Below are positions 24,145 through 36,900 of a stretch of DNA of 64,000 nt, one piece after another. Source of the stretch: Rhodamnia argentea. Lineage: Eukaryota > Streptophyta > Magnoliopsida > Myrtales > Myrtaceae. Location: NCBI RefSeq assembly GCF_020921035.1, contig NC_063153.1, positions 13,888,001-13,952,000 of the forward strand, given 5' to 3'. The translations under genes were made by a program, and so were the position numbers. Within the stretch, counting starts at the first letter, position 1, and the number at the start of each line of letters is the position of its first letter. Below the pieces are notes generated by a model, which saw nothing but the letters and a program-made list of their open reading frames with translations, searched no databases and was not told the DNA's origin.

Positions 24145-24338
24145 ACCTAACCAAAGCAGAAACTTAATGCCACTTTCCCACTCAGTTTCCGTGCAGAAGC
24201 CCCTTTGTTTTTTCGGATTCCCCCACCCACTCGCGCAATTTCTCACCTTCTTTCTCTCATGACTTGACCCGACCCGACGACCCATTTGACGCAGCCCCTT
24301 GCCCACTTGCCGACTCGACGTTTCCCCTGCTATAAATA
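24145..24338 (+). promoter_or_regulatory. PAL core promoter with AC-III element and TATA box
   Basis: ACCTAACC at 24145-24152 matches the AC-III (MYB-binding) element known from phenylpropanoid gene promoters. TATAAATA at 24331-24338 lies about 160 bp before the PAL start codon, in a C-rich stretch. The pair suggests MYB-controlled expression of the kind seen in lignin or flavonoid genes. The TATA box also shows that an in-frame upstream ATG at 24299 precedes transcription start and should not be used. Confidence 0.65.
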
Positions 24339-24499
24339 ACCCCTTCACTCCCCTCCACTCCCCACTTCCCTCCCAAACTCAAAGCAAAAATCAAAATCAA
24401 GTCAAAGTCTCCACTCGCCCAAGAAGCCAAAACCCATTTCCAAACCTTGATCTTGTGCCATTGATCTCAAGAGTCTTCCCCTTTCCATCTTTTGTTAGC

Positions 24500-26569
24500 A
24501 TGGCCACTTTTGTACCAACCCCTGTCCATTGGGAGAAGGCTGCTCAATCCCTCCGGTGCACCCACTTGGAGGAGGTCGTGAACATGGTGTCCCAGTTCGA
24601 GGACGCCGAATTGGTCGACATACAAGGCACCGCCCTCTCCGTGGCCCAGGTCGCCGCCGTGGCCCGGCGGGGCGAGGTCGAGGTCCGGCTCGGTGAGGGC
24701 GTGGCCCGAGGCCGTGTCTCGAGGAGCGCTGATTGGGTTGCCGAGAACATTGCTTGTGGCCGGGACATCTATGGTGTCACCACTGGGTTCGGCGCCACGT
24801 GCCACCGGAGGACCACCAAGACCTCGGACCTGCAGACCGAGCTCATCCGGTTCCTGAACGCCGGGGTGATCGGGAGGGAGAATCTCCCGCCGAGTTACGC
24901 CAAGGCAGCGATGCTGGTGCGGGCGAACACGCTCATGCAGGGCTATTCGGGCATCCGGTGGGAGATACTCGACGCGATGGCTAAGCTCATGAACCGGAAC
25001 TTGATCCCCAAGTTGCCCTTGAGAGGGACCATCACCGCCTCCGGCGACCTGGTGCCGTTGTCTTACATTGCTGGATTGTTGACCGGCCGGCATAATTCGA
25101 AGGTCGTCACGCCGGAAGGAGAAGAGATTTCGGCGGTGGAAGCATTGAAGAGAGCCGGAATTTCGGGCCCATTTGAGCTGCAAGCAAAAGAAGGCTTGGC
25201 TCTCGTGAACGGGACCGCCGTCGGGTCAGCGGTGGCTGCGACGGTCTGCTTCGATGCCAACATTTTGGCCCTCTTGGCAGAGACTCTCTCCGCCATGTTC
25301 TGCGAAGCGATGCACGGAAAGCCCGAATTCACGGACCCTCTCACTCACCTACTCAAGCACCATCCGGGCCAGATCGAATCCGCTTCCCTCATGGAATACC
25401 TCCTGAACGGAAGCGAGTACATGAAGGAGGCGAAGCTCCGCCACGAGCAAGACCCGCTCACGAAGCCAAAGCAGGACCGCTACGCGCTTCGGACTTCTCC
25501 TCAGTGGCTTGGGCCGCAAGTCGAAGTGATTCGCACTGCGACTCACTCTATTGAGAGGGAAATCAATTCCGTGAACGACAATCCGCTGATCGATGTCGCC
25601 CGCGATCTTGCCCTCCATGGTGGGAACTTCCAGGGCACTCCAATTGGTGTCTCTATGGACAATCTCCGGATCGCCGTGGCCGCGATCGGAAAGCTCATGT
25701 TCGCGCAATTCTCTGAGCTCGTCTGCGACCACTATAACAACGGGTTGCCTTCCAATTTGAGCGCGGGGCCTAATCCCAGCCTCGACTATGGCCTCAAAGG
25801 CGCGGAAATCGCAATGGCGGCTTACTGTTCAGAGCTCCAATACTTGGCGAATCCCGTCACAACGCACGTGCAAAGTGCGGAACAACACAACCAGGACGTG
25901 AACTCTCTCGGCCTAATTTCAGCGCGAAAAAGCGCAGAGGCCATCGATATCCTGAAGCTCATGTCTGCAACTTACATGGTGGCACTTTGCCAGGCAATCG
26001 ACCTGAGGCACCTGGAGGAGAACATGAGAGAGACTGTGAAACGCACGGTCCTCCAAGCGGTGAGGAAAACACTATACACATCAGAGGACGGAGCGCTGCT
26101 CGAGTCGCGATTCTGCGAGAAAGAGCTGTTGCAGGTCGTGGAACATGAGCCGATTTTCTCCTATCTCGACGACCCGACAAATCCTTCTTACGCTCTGCTG
26201 CCCAAACTGCAAGAAGTACTTGTCAAGAGAGCTCTGAAAGACCCCAAGGCCGACCATGCAAGCGAGAAAGGATACTCTATCTTCAAGCGGATCCCGATAT
26301 TCATCGAGGAACTGAAAGCGAGGCTTGAGGAAGAGGTGCCAAGAGCGAGGGAGAGGTTCGACGACGGGGAGTTCCGCGTCGAGAACCGGATCAAGAACTG
26401 CAGGACTTATCCTGTATACAGGTTTGTGAGGAGCGATATGAGGACTCAGCTCCTGAGTGGTGCCAAGAAAGTGAGCCCAGGAGAGGAAATAGAGAAGGTG
26501 TACGAGGCCATGAATGAAGGGACATTAGGAGATGTTCTGATGCAGTGCTTCAAGAAATGCAGTGCATGA
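24500..26569 (+). CDS. PAL: Phenylalanine ammonia-lyase (intronless)
   Basis: Cytosolic homotetrameric lyase that deaminates L-phenylalanine to trans-cinnamate, entry point of phenylpropanoids. One uninterrupted frame of 689 residues; most plant PALs are about 700-720. The MIO triad is A180-S181-G182. Other catalytic positions are Y91, N237, Y328, R331, F377 and E461. F118 (R-F-L-N) is the Phe-selecting residue, so tyrosine activity is not expected. The shielding domain is around 510-610. The ATG at 24500 follows the TATA box by about 160 bp; a longer frame from 24299 starts before it. The intron that most angiosperm PAL genes carry near the R-F-L-N coding region is absent. Motifs such as [12 protein letters not shown] and S-A-R-K-S-A-E-A resemble gymnosperm PALs. 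All key residues are intact, so it should be active. Confidence 0.97.
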   Translation: MATFVPTPVHWEKAAQSLRCTHLEEVVNMVSQFEDAELVDIQGTALSVAQVAAVARRGEVEVRLGEGVARGRVSRSADWVAENIACGRDIYGVTTGFGATCHRRTTKTSDLQTELIRFLNAGVIGRENLPPSYAKAAMLVRANTLMQGYSGIRWEILDAMAKLMNRNLIPKLPLRGTITASGDLVPLSYIAGLLTGRHNSKVVTPEGEEISAVEALKRAGISGPFELQAKEGLALVNGTAVGSAVAATVCFDANILALLAETLSAMFCEAMHGKPEFTDPLTHLLKHHPGQIESASLMEYLLNGSEYMKEAKLRHEQDPLTKPKQDRYALRTSPQWLGPQVEVIRTATHSIEREINSVNDNPLIDVARDLALHGGNFQGTPIGVSMDNLRIAVAAIGKLMFAQFSELVCDHYNNGLPSNLSAGPNPSLDYGLKGAEIAMAAYCSELQYLANPVTTHVQSAEQHNQDVNSLGLISARKSAEAIDILKLMSATYMVALCQAIDLRHLEENMRETVKRTVLQAVRKTLYTSEDGALLESRFCEKELLQVVEHEPIFSYLDDPTNPSYALLPKLQEVLVKRALKDPKADHASEKGYSIFKRIPIFIEELKARLEEEVPRARERFDDGEFRVENRIKNCRTYPVYRFVRSDMRTQLLSGAKKVSPGEEIEKVYEAMNEGTLGDVLMQCFKKCSA

Positions 26570-27813
26570 ACTTGCCGATTCTTGAAGTAGGTCAAAATTG
26601 CATGCGCCAGGATTTACGAGCTCTTTCATTTCTTCTTTCCTTTTTTCTTTCTTTTCTTAAAGTATTGATCTGTGTCTTCTTGTCCTCTTGTTGAGAAATA
26701 ATGGAATTGGAATCTGTATAATGGAGTGATGGAGGAAGTAATGAAAGTTCAAATTTTGTTCACATCTGTCGATCAGTGCTAGAGTTTGCATGGCCCATAA
26801 GAATCGTTTGCTGTGCATGAACATGAATTCGTGCTTTATTCTTGCTTAATACGCGATCTTTTTCTTCTTGCTGTTTGGGGTAACTTCCTAGGACAAATTC
26901 CGGAGTGATCAGACATAGTTTCGCCTGATTTCATCTGCGGTTCTGAGTGTTTTAGGGAATATAACATGGCGTAACCTAGCAAAACTGTCGGTGTTTTCGT
27001 GTTTAAATTCTTCTCTGGCACAGACAACGAACTCGCGCTTGAAAACTTCATCGCTGCACCTTATTGATCATCTTAGCTAATACCAGGAAAATTATCATTC
27101 ATTATGCAGATCAGATACAGAGATCATGATATTGAGAAAAATACCAGATTTTGGTGATTTTAAGGATTCTCTAGTCTTATGGAGTAAGTGAAGGAAAGAC
27201 AAGAAGTCTCCTAGTTCCTGTAGATTCCATAGGCTAGGATAATGCTAGAGTCCCTGTCCAGGTAACATGGCCTCTCTGTTCTCTCGGTGGCAAATGACTT
27301 CACATGCATAGAGTTATTATAAGTGTTCATGCAATAGCTACTGCTGTCGGAGAAGTCCGAAATAATTACGCGAAAGACATGAAAATGGTACATTATGCGA
27401 TACGAGTCAATAGCGATCGACATTATAGGGGCAGGAAAGTTCTCTCTTTTCCCTCACTTCTTGCATACCCCAAACGAGAAATCGCTGTCTTGAGACTCGC
27501 AAAATTGCATTGTCGAACTGAGCCGGTACTGATTTCTACGGTCTGAGCAATCAAGGGAGTTCATCAAATCGTCCGCAAACCAATCTGACCGTCACATACA
27601 TTTTGTTCTGTTCGCCTATTCTTTCCAAGGGCTAAACTACCAGAGTAACACAGAACTTTGATCTCCTTGCATTTGCTTGCGGATTTTCATATCCTTATCC
27701 TATTTCCATCCATTTAGGCATCCATTTAGGTACCTACGGGGACGGAATGCAAAACTACTGGTACAGTTCAGACAAACATTGTTACCTGATTTGCATGCTG
27801 TTCTCCTTTCCAG
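26570..27813. other. PAL 3' region and intergenic
   Basis: Follows the PAL stop with T-rich sequence, likely the 3' UTR, up to about 26.8 kb. No further gene is supported. If the candidate exons at 27814-28235 are real, upstream exons might lie here, but I could not identify any with confidence. Confidence 0.4.
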
Positions 27814-28235
27814 ATTGCCGGCACGAATGCCGAAGACCCTCGGAAAGATATATACGCCGGGCATTTTGACTCGGGAGACGAGCTCGCCAGTCGCATTACG
27901 AGGAGGTCGATTGACATCCTCAAGCCGAATTACCGGGGTAAACAAATCTTCTTTAATCGGAGCATGGCTTCAAACAGTCCTGCAAGTTTGAATTTGACAC
28001 ATGCCCCTGTGACTTAGCTCCTATCTGCGCAGGGGGACTTGACTATGGAAGACTGGATGCTGGAGGGCAAGCTGACGACCCTCTTCAAAACCCACCGACC
28101 CCATTTGCCAACAGCTTGTGCAGATCACCGACTTCCGATGCAGCCATTCCAGTCTCTATCATCCACACCCATGTCGACGAAGAAAACTCAAAACTCAAGA
28201 AAGTTCAGAGCCTTTTCTATGACCTTTTTCAGTGA
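27814..28235 (+). CDS. Unrecognised two-exon candidate, C-terminal part
   Basis: Two stretches join through a well-formed 95-bp intron: 27814-27937 (acceptor ctcctttccag before it, donor GGTAAAC) and 28033-28235 (acceptor tctgcgcag). The joined frame stays open for 108 codons and ends at TGA. It has a mixed composition (N-A-E-D-P-R-K-D-I-Y-A-G-H-F-D early, D-E-E-N-S-K-L-K-K-V-Q near the end) that looks protein-like, and I recognise no domain. No start codon or upstream exon is evident, so it could be the end of a gene whose 5' exons I missed, a decayed fragment, or chance. Confidence 0.3.
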
Positions 28236-29425
28236 AGAAAATCGATTGCCTTAGCACTGAACTTCTGATGCTTGTCGCTTATGCGCCAGAGAGTGTTCGC
28301 CGGATTCAATTAGGATGACAGCAGCATTCGTGGATCCGCGACGCCAAGATTACGTTCGATAATCATTAACGTCAAAGGGAATGTCTTAAATGAACAATCA
28401 TCTTAGGCTCAGCTAATCCTTTGACTTTGAGAAACAGAAAGACTCAACTACCCGACACCATGTCGTGTAAATAAGCCCTTTTTGGAGACTGGCCATAACT
28501 AAGGAATAAACACCGTGGGAGATCAGATCTGTAACGGCCCGATCCGATGAGCGCCCGGAGTGGCTGCTGAGGTATGAGTGCTTGGACAAGCGGCTCTTGG
28601 CAAGCTCTTAGGATGACAAATGGAGAAGGAATGAGCCGAAGAACAGGGAAAGAGCTATTATAGGATATATGTGAAAACAATAATTAATTTCATAAGGTGC
28701 TTTACTTGAGTTAATCCGGGATGTCACAAGAACTAATTCGACATGATGGGGTCAGTATGGGGTCAATATGAGATATTATAAAACGGTATCGTTTCTATTT
28801 AATAATTCTTTGTTAATTATGATGAATCCACGGGTTCCAGTGATTTTCTTCTGCTGAAATTTTTTAAAAAAGTAACATCTATAATAAGCTTCTCTACTTT
28901 AAATGTTAGAAATACTGCAAATTACACTTTTTTGGTCCGTAGTCTTCCTGGTCGTCAGACTCTTGTGCTCGAATTATGAAATTAATTTGATTTTAAGACA
29001 GATTCAATCTCCCTTAAGTGTCTTTGCAAAAGCATCAAGTCACAATTTGGATAATAAGCAAATCACATTCAATTTAGGAGGGGTTCAAAAGAATTGGATA
29101 TTTAGTTATTTCACCGTACTTAAAGTAAAAATCACACACAGGCAATCAAATTGTCGAACGAAGCGCATATCTGGTCAAATCGTCTCCTAAATTTCTATTC
29201 ACGTCAGTCGAAAATTGCGCAAAATTTTTTGTTACTCCTCCAAAGTTGGTACAATTAATTGGACTTCAAGTTTCGGAATTGGAGATCGCCCGAAAGATAG
29301 AACTTGCAAGCGCGTGTCTTTAAATTATTATTTTTTTAAAGTAATCGCATGAAAATTATCGTATTTCGGAAAATATGAGAATACAATAATACAAGTGTGC
29401 ATACGTGAGAATACGCATCAAACAT
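28236..29425. other. Intergenic
   Basis: AT-rich, no supported coding region. A short direct repeat 'ggggtca(g/a)tatg' lies near 28750-28770. Confidence 0.4.
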
Positions 29426-29764
29426 TTGACCAACGATTATCTTGTCTTCGGGGTTAAGAACTTCCATCCCACGCGAGAAAATGCTTTCACTCCAACCACT
29501 CAACGCATTTCCATCGCAGCCGTTCGATAATGTATACGACGGTCAGGGGGTACGAAAATCAACGGCTAAGATTGCAGATCACTGACCCCGGAACAGGAAG
29601 TCAACTCAAGTCCGCGTGGGGGAAGCTTCCGCAAAGCTTTTGAGTCAAGCAACAACATGTTCTCGCTGACTTTAGTGATTGACCTGAAAAAACAAAGAGC
29701 ATCCACCGATTATCGATCCCCCAATTCCTGGCAGCTGTGTTCTTTCTTCACTCCTTCATTGACT
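29426..29764 (+). promoter_or_regulatory. W-box cluster upstream of the ankyrin/PGG gene
   Basis: Five TTGAC(C/T) cores within 340 bp: TTGACC at 29426 and 29679, TTGACT at 29759, and on the other strand AGTCAA at 29599 and 29643. W-boxes bind WRKY factors, which fits the defence role of related ankyrin/PGG genes. Short motifs like this occur by chance, so the density is the only argument. Confidence 0.4.
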
Positions 29765-29838
29765 TGCCAAAGAAGAAGAGCGGAACGAGTTTCCCCCACA
29801 TGACCTGAAAAAGGGGTTCTTCAATTCTTGATCCGATC

Positions 29839-31461
29839 ATGCATGCGGAGCGAGAGATCGAAGAGAAGCTCTCGGGAGCAGCCATCAATGGCAGCGTGAC
29901 GACCCTCTTGGGTTTGCTGGATCAAGACCCGCTCATCCTGGACAAGATCATCGTCTCATGCACGTCCCAGAACCCACTCCATATCTCGTCCATGCTCGGC
30001 CACTCCGAGTTCGTCGGGGCGCTCCTGGCCCAGACCCCGCAGCTCGCCTCGGAGACGGACCCGGACGGCAACTCGGCCCTCCACCTCGCGGCCGCCCGGG
30101 GGCACGTGGAGGTCGTCGGGATGCTGCTGTCGGCCGATCCGGAGGTGGGGACGCGGAGGAACGGGGACGGGAGGACGCCGCTGCACCTGGCGGCGAGCAA
30201 GGGCCGGGCCGAGGCGGCGCGGCGGATCGTACGGGCCGCGCCCGAGTCGGCGCGGGCGGCGACGGACCAGGGGGAGACGGTGCTGCACGTGTGCGCGGGG
30301 AGGAACCGGTTGGAGGCGCTGCGTGCGGTGGTGGAGGAGGCCGGGAGGGAGGTCGTGGAGGAGTTGGTGAACAGGAGGGATGGCGATGGGAACACAGTTC
30401 TGCACATTGCCGTGGCCAAGAAGCAAGTTGAGGTAAGTTTTTGCTTGAACCGATTGATCAGAAAGGTTGAATTTTTAGCGCAGCTTGTATCAATTCTATT
30501 AGGATTTCTGTATTGATGGCCCTCTGGAATTACTTTCATTTTGACAAAAATCGGTCCCCCAAAAATTTCTGTGCAGATGATACAGTTCTTGCTTACAATC
30601 CCAGGACTTGAAGTGAACACACCAAACTCAAGTGGCCTCACAGCACTGGACATTCTTGAACAGAGTCCCCGAGGCTTGAGAGACCTTGAAATTGAGACAG
30701 CCCTGCAAAACTCAGGTGCTTCACTCTCCAAAGACATCCAATCGATCCCGTATCACTATGATCCAATTCTTGACACAGCAAGAAAAACCTCCCACACCAC
30801 CACGACCTCAAGATCACCTAAAAAATCGCCGTCACTCTCCACCAAGAGAGCCCCATCAAAGAAACTGAGTACTCGAAGGAAATCCCCGCCGGAACCCGAG
30901 TGGCTGAGCCAAAAGAGAAGTTCGCTCATGGTGGTGGCGTCGCTGCTAGCAACGGTGGCATTCCAAGCTGCAATCACGCCGCCGGGAGGCGTCTGGCAGG
31001 ACGACTACAAGGTCGATGCCGACGGCAACCCGGTCAAGGAGCCGCACTTGGCGGGCACCTCCATCATGGCCCACGTCCAGCGGATCGCCTATGGCCAGTT
31101 CATGATATTCAACACACTGGCCTTCCTGTCCTCCCTCAGCATCATCCTGCTCCTCTTGAGCGGGCTTCCGATAAGGCGGCGACGCTGGATGTGGATCCAG
31201 ATGGTGATAATGTGGTTGGCGATCACGGGGCAGGCTATCACCTACTTCATAGCGCTGCGCAACATGTCACCGGCCGACACGCGGGGGATGCTGAAGGATG
31301 TGACGGATGTGTCGGTGGTGTGCTGGATGTGCCTGATGGTGATGGTGTTCATGGGGAATGTGGTGAGGCTAAATGTGTGGGTGCTGAGGAAGTGGGGTTA
31401 CTTGAAGAAGAAAGAGAAGGATTCAGCTGAAGATGACGAAGACAAGTATGAGGAAGTGTGA
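29839..31461 (+). CDS. Ankyrin-repeat protein with PGG domain (BDA1/ITN1-like)
   Basis: Two exons, 29839-30432 and 30577-31461, joined in phase 0 to 492 residues. The N-terminal half holds about five or six ankyrin repeats (recognisable N-P-L-H-I-S, S-A-L-H-L-A-A-A-R-G-H, T-P-L-H-L-A-A-S-K-G, T-V-L-H-I-A). A basic Ser/Thr/Lys/Pro linker (about 265-305) follows, then a C-terminal PGG domain with P-P-G-G at about 334-337 and four hydrophobic membrane segments, ending in a charged tail. The layout is that of plasma-membrane ankyrin proteins such as BDA1 and ITN1, which act in defence or salt signalling. Exon 1 is very GC-rich and throws long antisense frames that I do not call. Which paralogue it is remains open. 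Confidence 0.9.
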
Positions 31462-33970
31462 GAGTCTGTGTGATGATTGAGTAAACCGTGTGGTCTTTGG
31501 TCTACGATGGCAGTGGCCTGTTCAATATATGTGATTTTGTGATTTTGATGAGTGGGTTGATGATGGTTTTAGAGGTGCTCTGTGTTCTTGTAGTTCTGTT
31601 AGAGAACAGAGTATTGGTCCTAGAGAGAGGGTAAGATGGATTCTGCTAGAGAAATCTGTGGATGGTAAAGGATTGAAGAGACTAATATGGTGCTTGGAGC
31701 AAAAGGGCTTGATTTCCCCCGGTAAATTGTACAAAATCAAGATAACACACGGTTATATTTGCTGCAATTTCTTCTCAATACAATGATGGCCATGGCTATT
31801 GGACGACAAGGGCTTCAGCCAGCTTGGTTAGGTCTGCTCAGGAACGGCTCTGTCCTCAGCTCGGCCATCTTCACTCGGCATGGTAGTATTCTTGACTTCA
31901 GCCCTCAATGGAGATTTAGGGTGGTCAGAAATGAATTGGTAATGCAGGATGGAATTTCCTGCTATTGTTATCTGATTGTGACCTTAGTTTAAACATTATA
32001 TGATGGTGAGATTGTGAATGTTTGTGTAGGTTTTCTATTTCCTTCCCTTCCTAGCTACTGTTAAATATCTATTGTGCCAGACGCTTCTGCTATAGAGAGG
32101 ATCAATTAAGCTGCCATCTCAAGGCTCTGTTGCATGAGACTGAACCTCATGCAGGTTGCAAGCTATAGTATATCTAATATGCATGACTTGTAAATTCCAT
32201 GTCAATTATAATGTACAAACTGATGCACATTGGATGATTAGAAGCGAGACTCTATTTTAAGGCTTATGCCTCGTAACATCTCACCACTGGATATAATAAT
32301 TTCGTCGAAATCTCCGCTAGACTAGAATTATTAGGCCATTCAAAACAATAATCCGAGTGATTGAACTGGCATGAAATGAAGGAGACAGCCGACTCGAATG
32401 ATTGTTGGAGAGAATGGGACTTAAGGAAAACATGAACACATTCCCCGTGGAACAAACTTTTTTTTTTTTCTGTCTTTTGCTATAAAAACTTACCAATTCT
32501 CATTCATATGGGAAAAATACAAAACTATTACATCAAGGCTGTCTGCATTCAACACCAGCATCGAATAAAACTGCAGATATAAGGGAACATCAAAACAGTA
32601 ACTCACTACGAACTCATCTCTAACCTGAGTAGCTCTCCAGTTGTCTGATGGATTAGTACACTATAATCTATTGACCTTGCATTGTATGTTTTGGCGCCAC
32701 TAAGTTGAATGTTGGATCTGTCCTTGCTTGTCAGCTCGTCCATAATCAAAGTAAAAGTACATAACTTGAAGCAGAGATTTGGTGTAACCGTAGGATTGCA
32801 CGGGAAGTCCAAAGGAGGAAATAAGTCTTTGAAAAAAAAATGGTATTTAAGTCAAAGTTACTTCTTAACATATTTTTAAAATATACTTTACCAAATATTA
32901 CTTTCACTTCGAAAAGTCGCTTAACCCAAAAGTTTTTGTATTTTTCCAAAAAATTTCCGCTAAGGTCGAACGAAATGTACCCTTGCCTCTTTGAATCGGT
33001 AGCTAAAAGCAAACGATGGGATTTTTCCTATCTACCGTCGGTATTGTCAGAGAAGCCCTCCCTCAAGGATCCAATCTCAGTCTGACCGGATGCTCCTAGA
33101 ATAGGTTGAGCCATTCTACCTATCAAGCCCACACAGCTTTACATCTCTCTTTCCAAATACACCAACCTGCCAAACCCACCTACCTCAAAAGCACCAACAC
33201 TTTTTTTCTGCTTCCTTAATATTCTTTTCCCATGTTGATAGATGTCCAAAAGGCATCAAATTAAAGCTAGTGAGCCTCTCTGTCTAATCAATTTTCAACC
33301 CGATGGGACCAAGCCAAAATGCAGTCACACCATCCCCATGAGCTTCTTACTCTATCTTTCTCTGCTTCATCTTCATGAAGTGATACAGACTTCGCAGAAC
33401 ACCCCCCTTTCTTGTCTGGCAGGCCGCACAAACCTAGCCTCCTCAAGCCTCGGAATCAAAGCAGCATTGGTTCATATGTTATGTTCGCATACCAGATTTC
33501 CTAACCATGTGCTTCTTCTAAAACAACATACAAGCACAGATATAATAACAGCTTGCCAAAGGATCTTTTTTCCCTTTATATAGACAAGTAGAGGAGGGAG
33601 CAGGTAGAAACGGAACCTAAAATCTCATGGACCAATCTGTTGTTCCTAATCACAAGACAAAGGATCAGTAGCATATCATCCCAAAGAAAACACAAAAATT
33701 TACTGTTCATATGCAAACTGATTGCAGAGGATGGAAAGAACAGAGAAATGAAAACATTTGCATACAACCTTAGACTGGTGATAATCAGTCTATAACAATT
33801 GGGAAGGTGAGAGAGTTGTCACAGGCAGAGGCCAGCACTTTCATCTGTCTTAGGCAACCACAATGTGTGGTTTCGATCTGCAAGCCCATGACAAATGCAG
33901 CTCATCGACTTCACTCAACCAGCTTGGCAAACCAAATATCTTTCAAGAAGATCCATTTCGCGCCCTCAAC
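31462..33970. other. Intergenic between convergent ankyrin and PMIR1 genes
   Basis: Presumably contains both 3' UTRs. Open frames up to 113 codons show no recognisable domain, and I see no TE signature. Confidence 0.4.
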
Positions 33971-36900
33971 TTAACGCAACCTGATGGTTTCATTTGGGAG
34001 AATAACATTGGGGTTACGTATGTGTGGGTTAAGAGTTGCCAATTCCTTCCATTTACAACTTGTACCATGAACACGGGATGAGATGCTCCACAGTGTGTCA
34101 CCAGGCTGTGCCTTAGTTGTTGCTGCTGGGGCAGTAGATTTAGAAGAAGCAATCTTTGACTTCAGAAACGGATGCTTATTGCTCTTTCCCATTCCATTAG
34201 CGAGCAACCAACGGGAACCAGATTGTTGCTGGTTCGTACTTCCCCAGAGCTTTCTCTTCCCAGGATCAGTCTTGAGACCAGCAACATGGACTTCAGTAAT
34301 CTTATACTGGGGAATTTCTTCCACCTCAGGTTTCATTTCTTCTGTCCCATCCTGGATTTTTTCCTTCTTTTTGGTCTCGGCCATCTCATCTTCTTCATCT
34401 TCATATTTTACTTCGGAAACCTTGCGGTACATCCTTGGCTTCGGTGGAATGAACACTCTCTCGACCTGAATTAGCGCAAGCATTGGTGCACCTACTGGTT
34501 CATAATTTCGCAAAGGATCCCGTAGTTGCACCATCAATGCAACAGTGAAATTATTCCCCAAAAGACCACACTTCCTACTGGAGCCTTTGCCCCGCCTTCT
34601 CTCCCCCTTTGACCCTCCACGTATCCAGCCCAAGGAGTTGGCATGATGAGCGGCAAGAATTTTAGAAGTTCGCTCACTAATTTGATCTTCGTCATCAAGT
34701 TCACCAGAGTCCAACCTCATCCATTCATCGAGACTCAGTGATAGGCTCATCAACCCTTCATCTTTGTCATCGCTCCTTTCCTTTATATCCAACAGCTGCA
34801 ATCCACCAGTTCCCTCCAGACCCAGCGACCCGCTAATAGCCTCACCCTTGCCCTGTAGAGTTGAAACATCTCCAATTGATTGTGCACTGATATTTGAAGG
34901 TGCATCCTCGTCTGACATGCCAGAGTGTATCCTCAACCCCTCAATTGACAGTGCTTCAATCTTATCCATAGCCAAAGGAGCGAGATCCTCTAAAGATACA
35001 TATTCAGAGCCAACATCATTGCCTGCTGTGTTTTGATTGTATTTACTAGACCTAGAATTGAATGGTGCTTCTGTGCTTCTGGTTTGCTGGCAAGTGAAAT
35101 CTTGCTCCATTGCTAAACTGTTATTCAAAAGACATTGCCAGCACCAAGGAAGAAATTTTGCAGAGTTAAAATCTTTTACAGAAACTATGAAAGACGAAAT
35201 GTTTAAAGAAAAGTTGTCACGAACCTTTCAACTCCTTCAAGAGCTGGTGAGGCTTCCCATGCGACTTGTTGCATGGTCTTTCCAGTTATATCTTCCAAGG
35301 GCATTAGCTTGTTCGCCTGCATGGAGAGCTTTTCAATTCCAACAGAAGCCAGACCCTGCAATATTTCCATTATGCTAGAGCCCATTTCCGCGGGTACTAC
35401 AACTGGACTAGAAGCTTGCATAACCAAGCTCCCACTGCTTTTGGCGTTCCTGAAAAGTGAGGGGTTCATTGACCGCAAAAAGCCTCCATTTTTCGTCTGG
35501 AGATACGGCCCTAACCCCTCTCCCAGAGGTGGTAGCTCCAGGAATTCTTCAGGAGCAAGATGAATTGGACTGCCAAACCCACCAGAGTGGCTAGGTGGAG
35601 AAGACTGAAAAGATTTATCATTCAAACCCCACTCACGCATCAAAGCTTCTGTCTCGAGGTCTTCCAACATTTTTGCTTTTGTTTTGTTAACGTGGTTTGC
35701 CGCCTGATGCTCCTCTTCGGCAGCTTGAACTAGTGACTGAAGTTCAAAATCCTCGGATATATTCCCCCAGCCAGGCACATTAACAGCATCATTACCTTGT
35801 TCAGCAAAGTCCTCATCACCTACATCAAACCCAAATAAAGAACAACCACCACCAGCTAGAGCTTCCCTCTCAAACTGCCTCAAAAGACGTTCTCGTGGAG
35901 ATTCTGGCTCACTTTCTGAACTCAAGCCAAAAGGGCTGTGCTCTATTCCCAACATATCCAAGAATTCACAGGCCACGGAATCAGCAACATCATCCAAGCT
36001 AAGTGACCTCCCCTTTAAGTTTGTCTTATTACTCGATGTAATGTCAAGGTTATCCTCTCGATCTTCAGGAGAATCCAGGGCAGCCACTTCTAAATCCGAC
36101 ACGTTACTCAAAGCCGACTCTAGTTCCTTCATTAGTGATTCTTTGCTACACAACTCATCCGCTTTGGTCTGGCAGTCACGAATAACAACTTCACCTTCAC
36201 AATTGCCTGTTCCCTCAGCCCTAGGGGAAGCTTCGGTGCCCCGCTCAATAGGCAAAGTTAAATTGGAATTAACTCCAGGCACACCATGACTATCTGCGGT
36301 AAAAACATCGGCTTCCTTTGTGATAGCTTCCTTGGATACCGCCTGCTCTTTTGTGGATAGTTCTATACCCTGCTCGATTACAGAAAATTCATTCACCTGG
36401 CACCCGTTTTCACCATCCTGTTTAGCATTGTCAGACATATACTGAGAAGCTGTTTTAACAGGTTCATTTTCTTCTGTGAAAACATCGAACTCAGGTTTGT
36501 AATCGACCTTAAAATCTGACTTCTCCTCATCGAACTTATGGTATAGTGTATCAACTGAACTTGCAAGCTCCGACTTGGATACTGGCAAAACCTCATGTAG
36601 GTCTTTTATATCCTCCACATAGCGAGACGGCGCATCGGATGGTTGATTAGACTGACTAGGAAGACTTCCAGTGCGTCGCATCGCATTCCTACTATTACCT
36701 CTACCAGATCTCACAGCCAGCTTCGAATTGTTCTCGTTCAGGCTCAAAGCATCAGGAACATTCTGTCTAACCCCGTGCACACTTGCATTGTCCCCAATTA
36801 CCGTATACCCAAAACTAACATTCAGTGAAGCTCCTTTAGCCTCACCTGACAACCTGTAACTCGTAGTCCACTTGCCCGAACTCTTGTCCTCCTCCAGCTC

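Noticed and set aside
24299..24499. In-frame N-terminal extension of PAL (67 residues)
   Set aside because: The ATG at 24299 lies upstream of the TATA box at 24331, the extension is low-complexity, and family similarity begins at the ATG at 24500.
24467..25183. 238-codon antisense frame over PAL
   Set aside because: Shadow of the GC-rich PAL coding sequence; the plus strand has full catalytic motifs.
29922..30737. 271-codon antisense frame over the ankyrin gene
   Set aside because: Shadow of a very GC-rich exon; it runs across the intron and has no recognisable domain.
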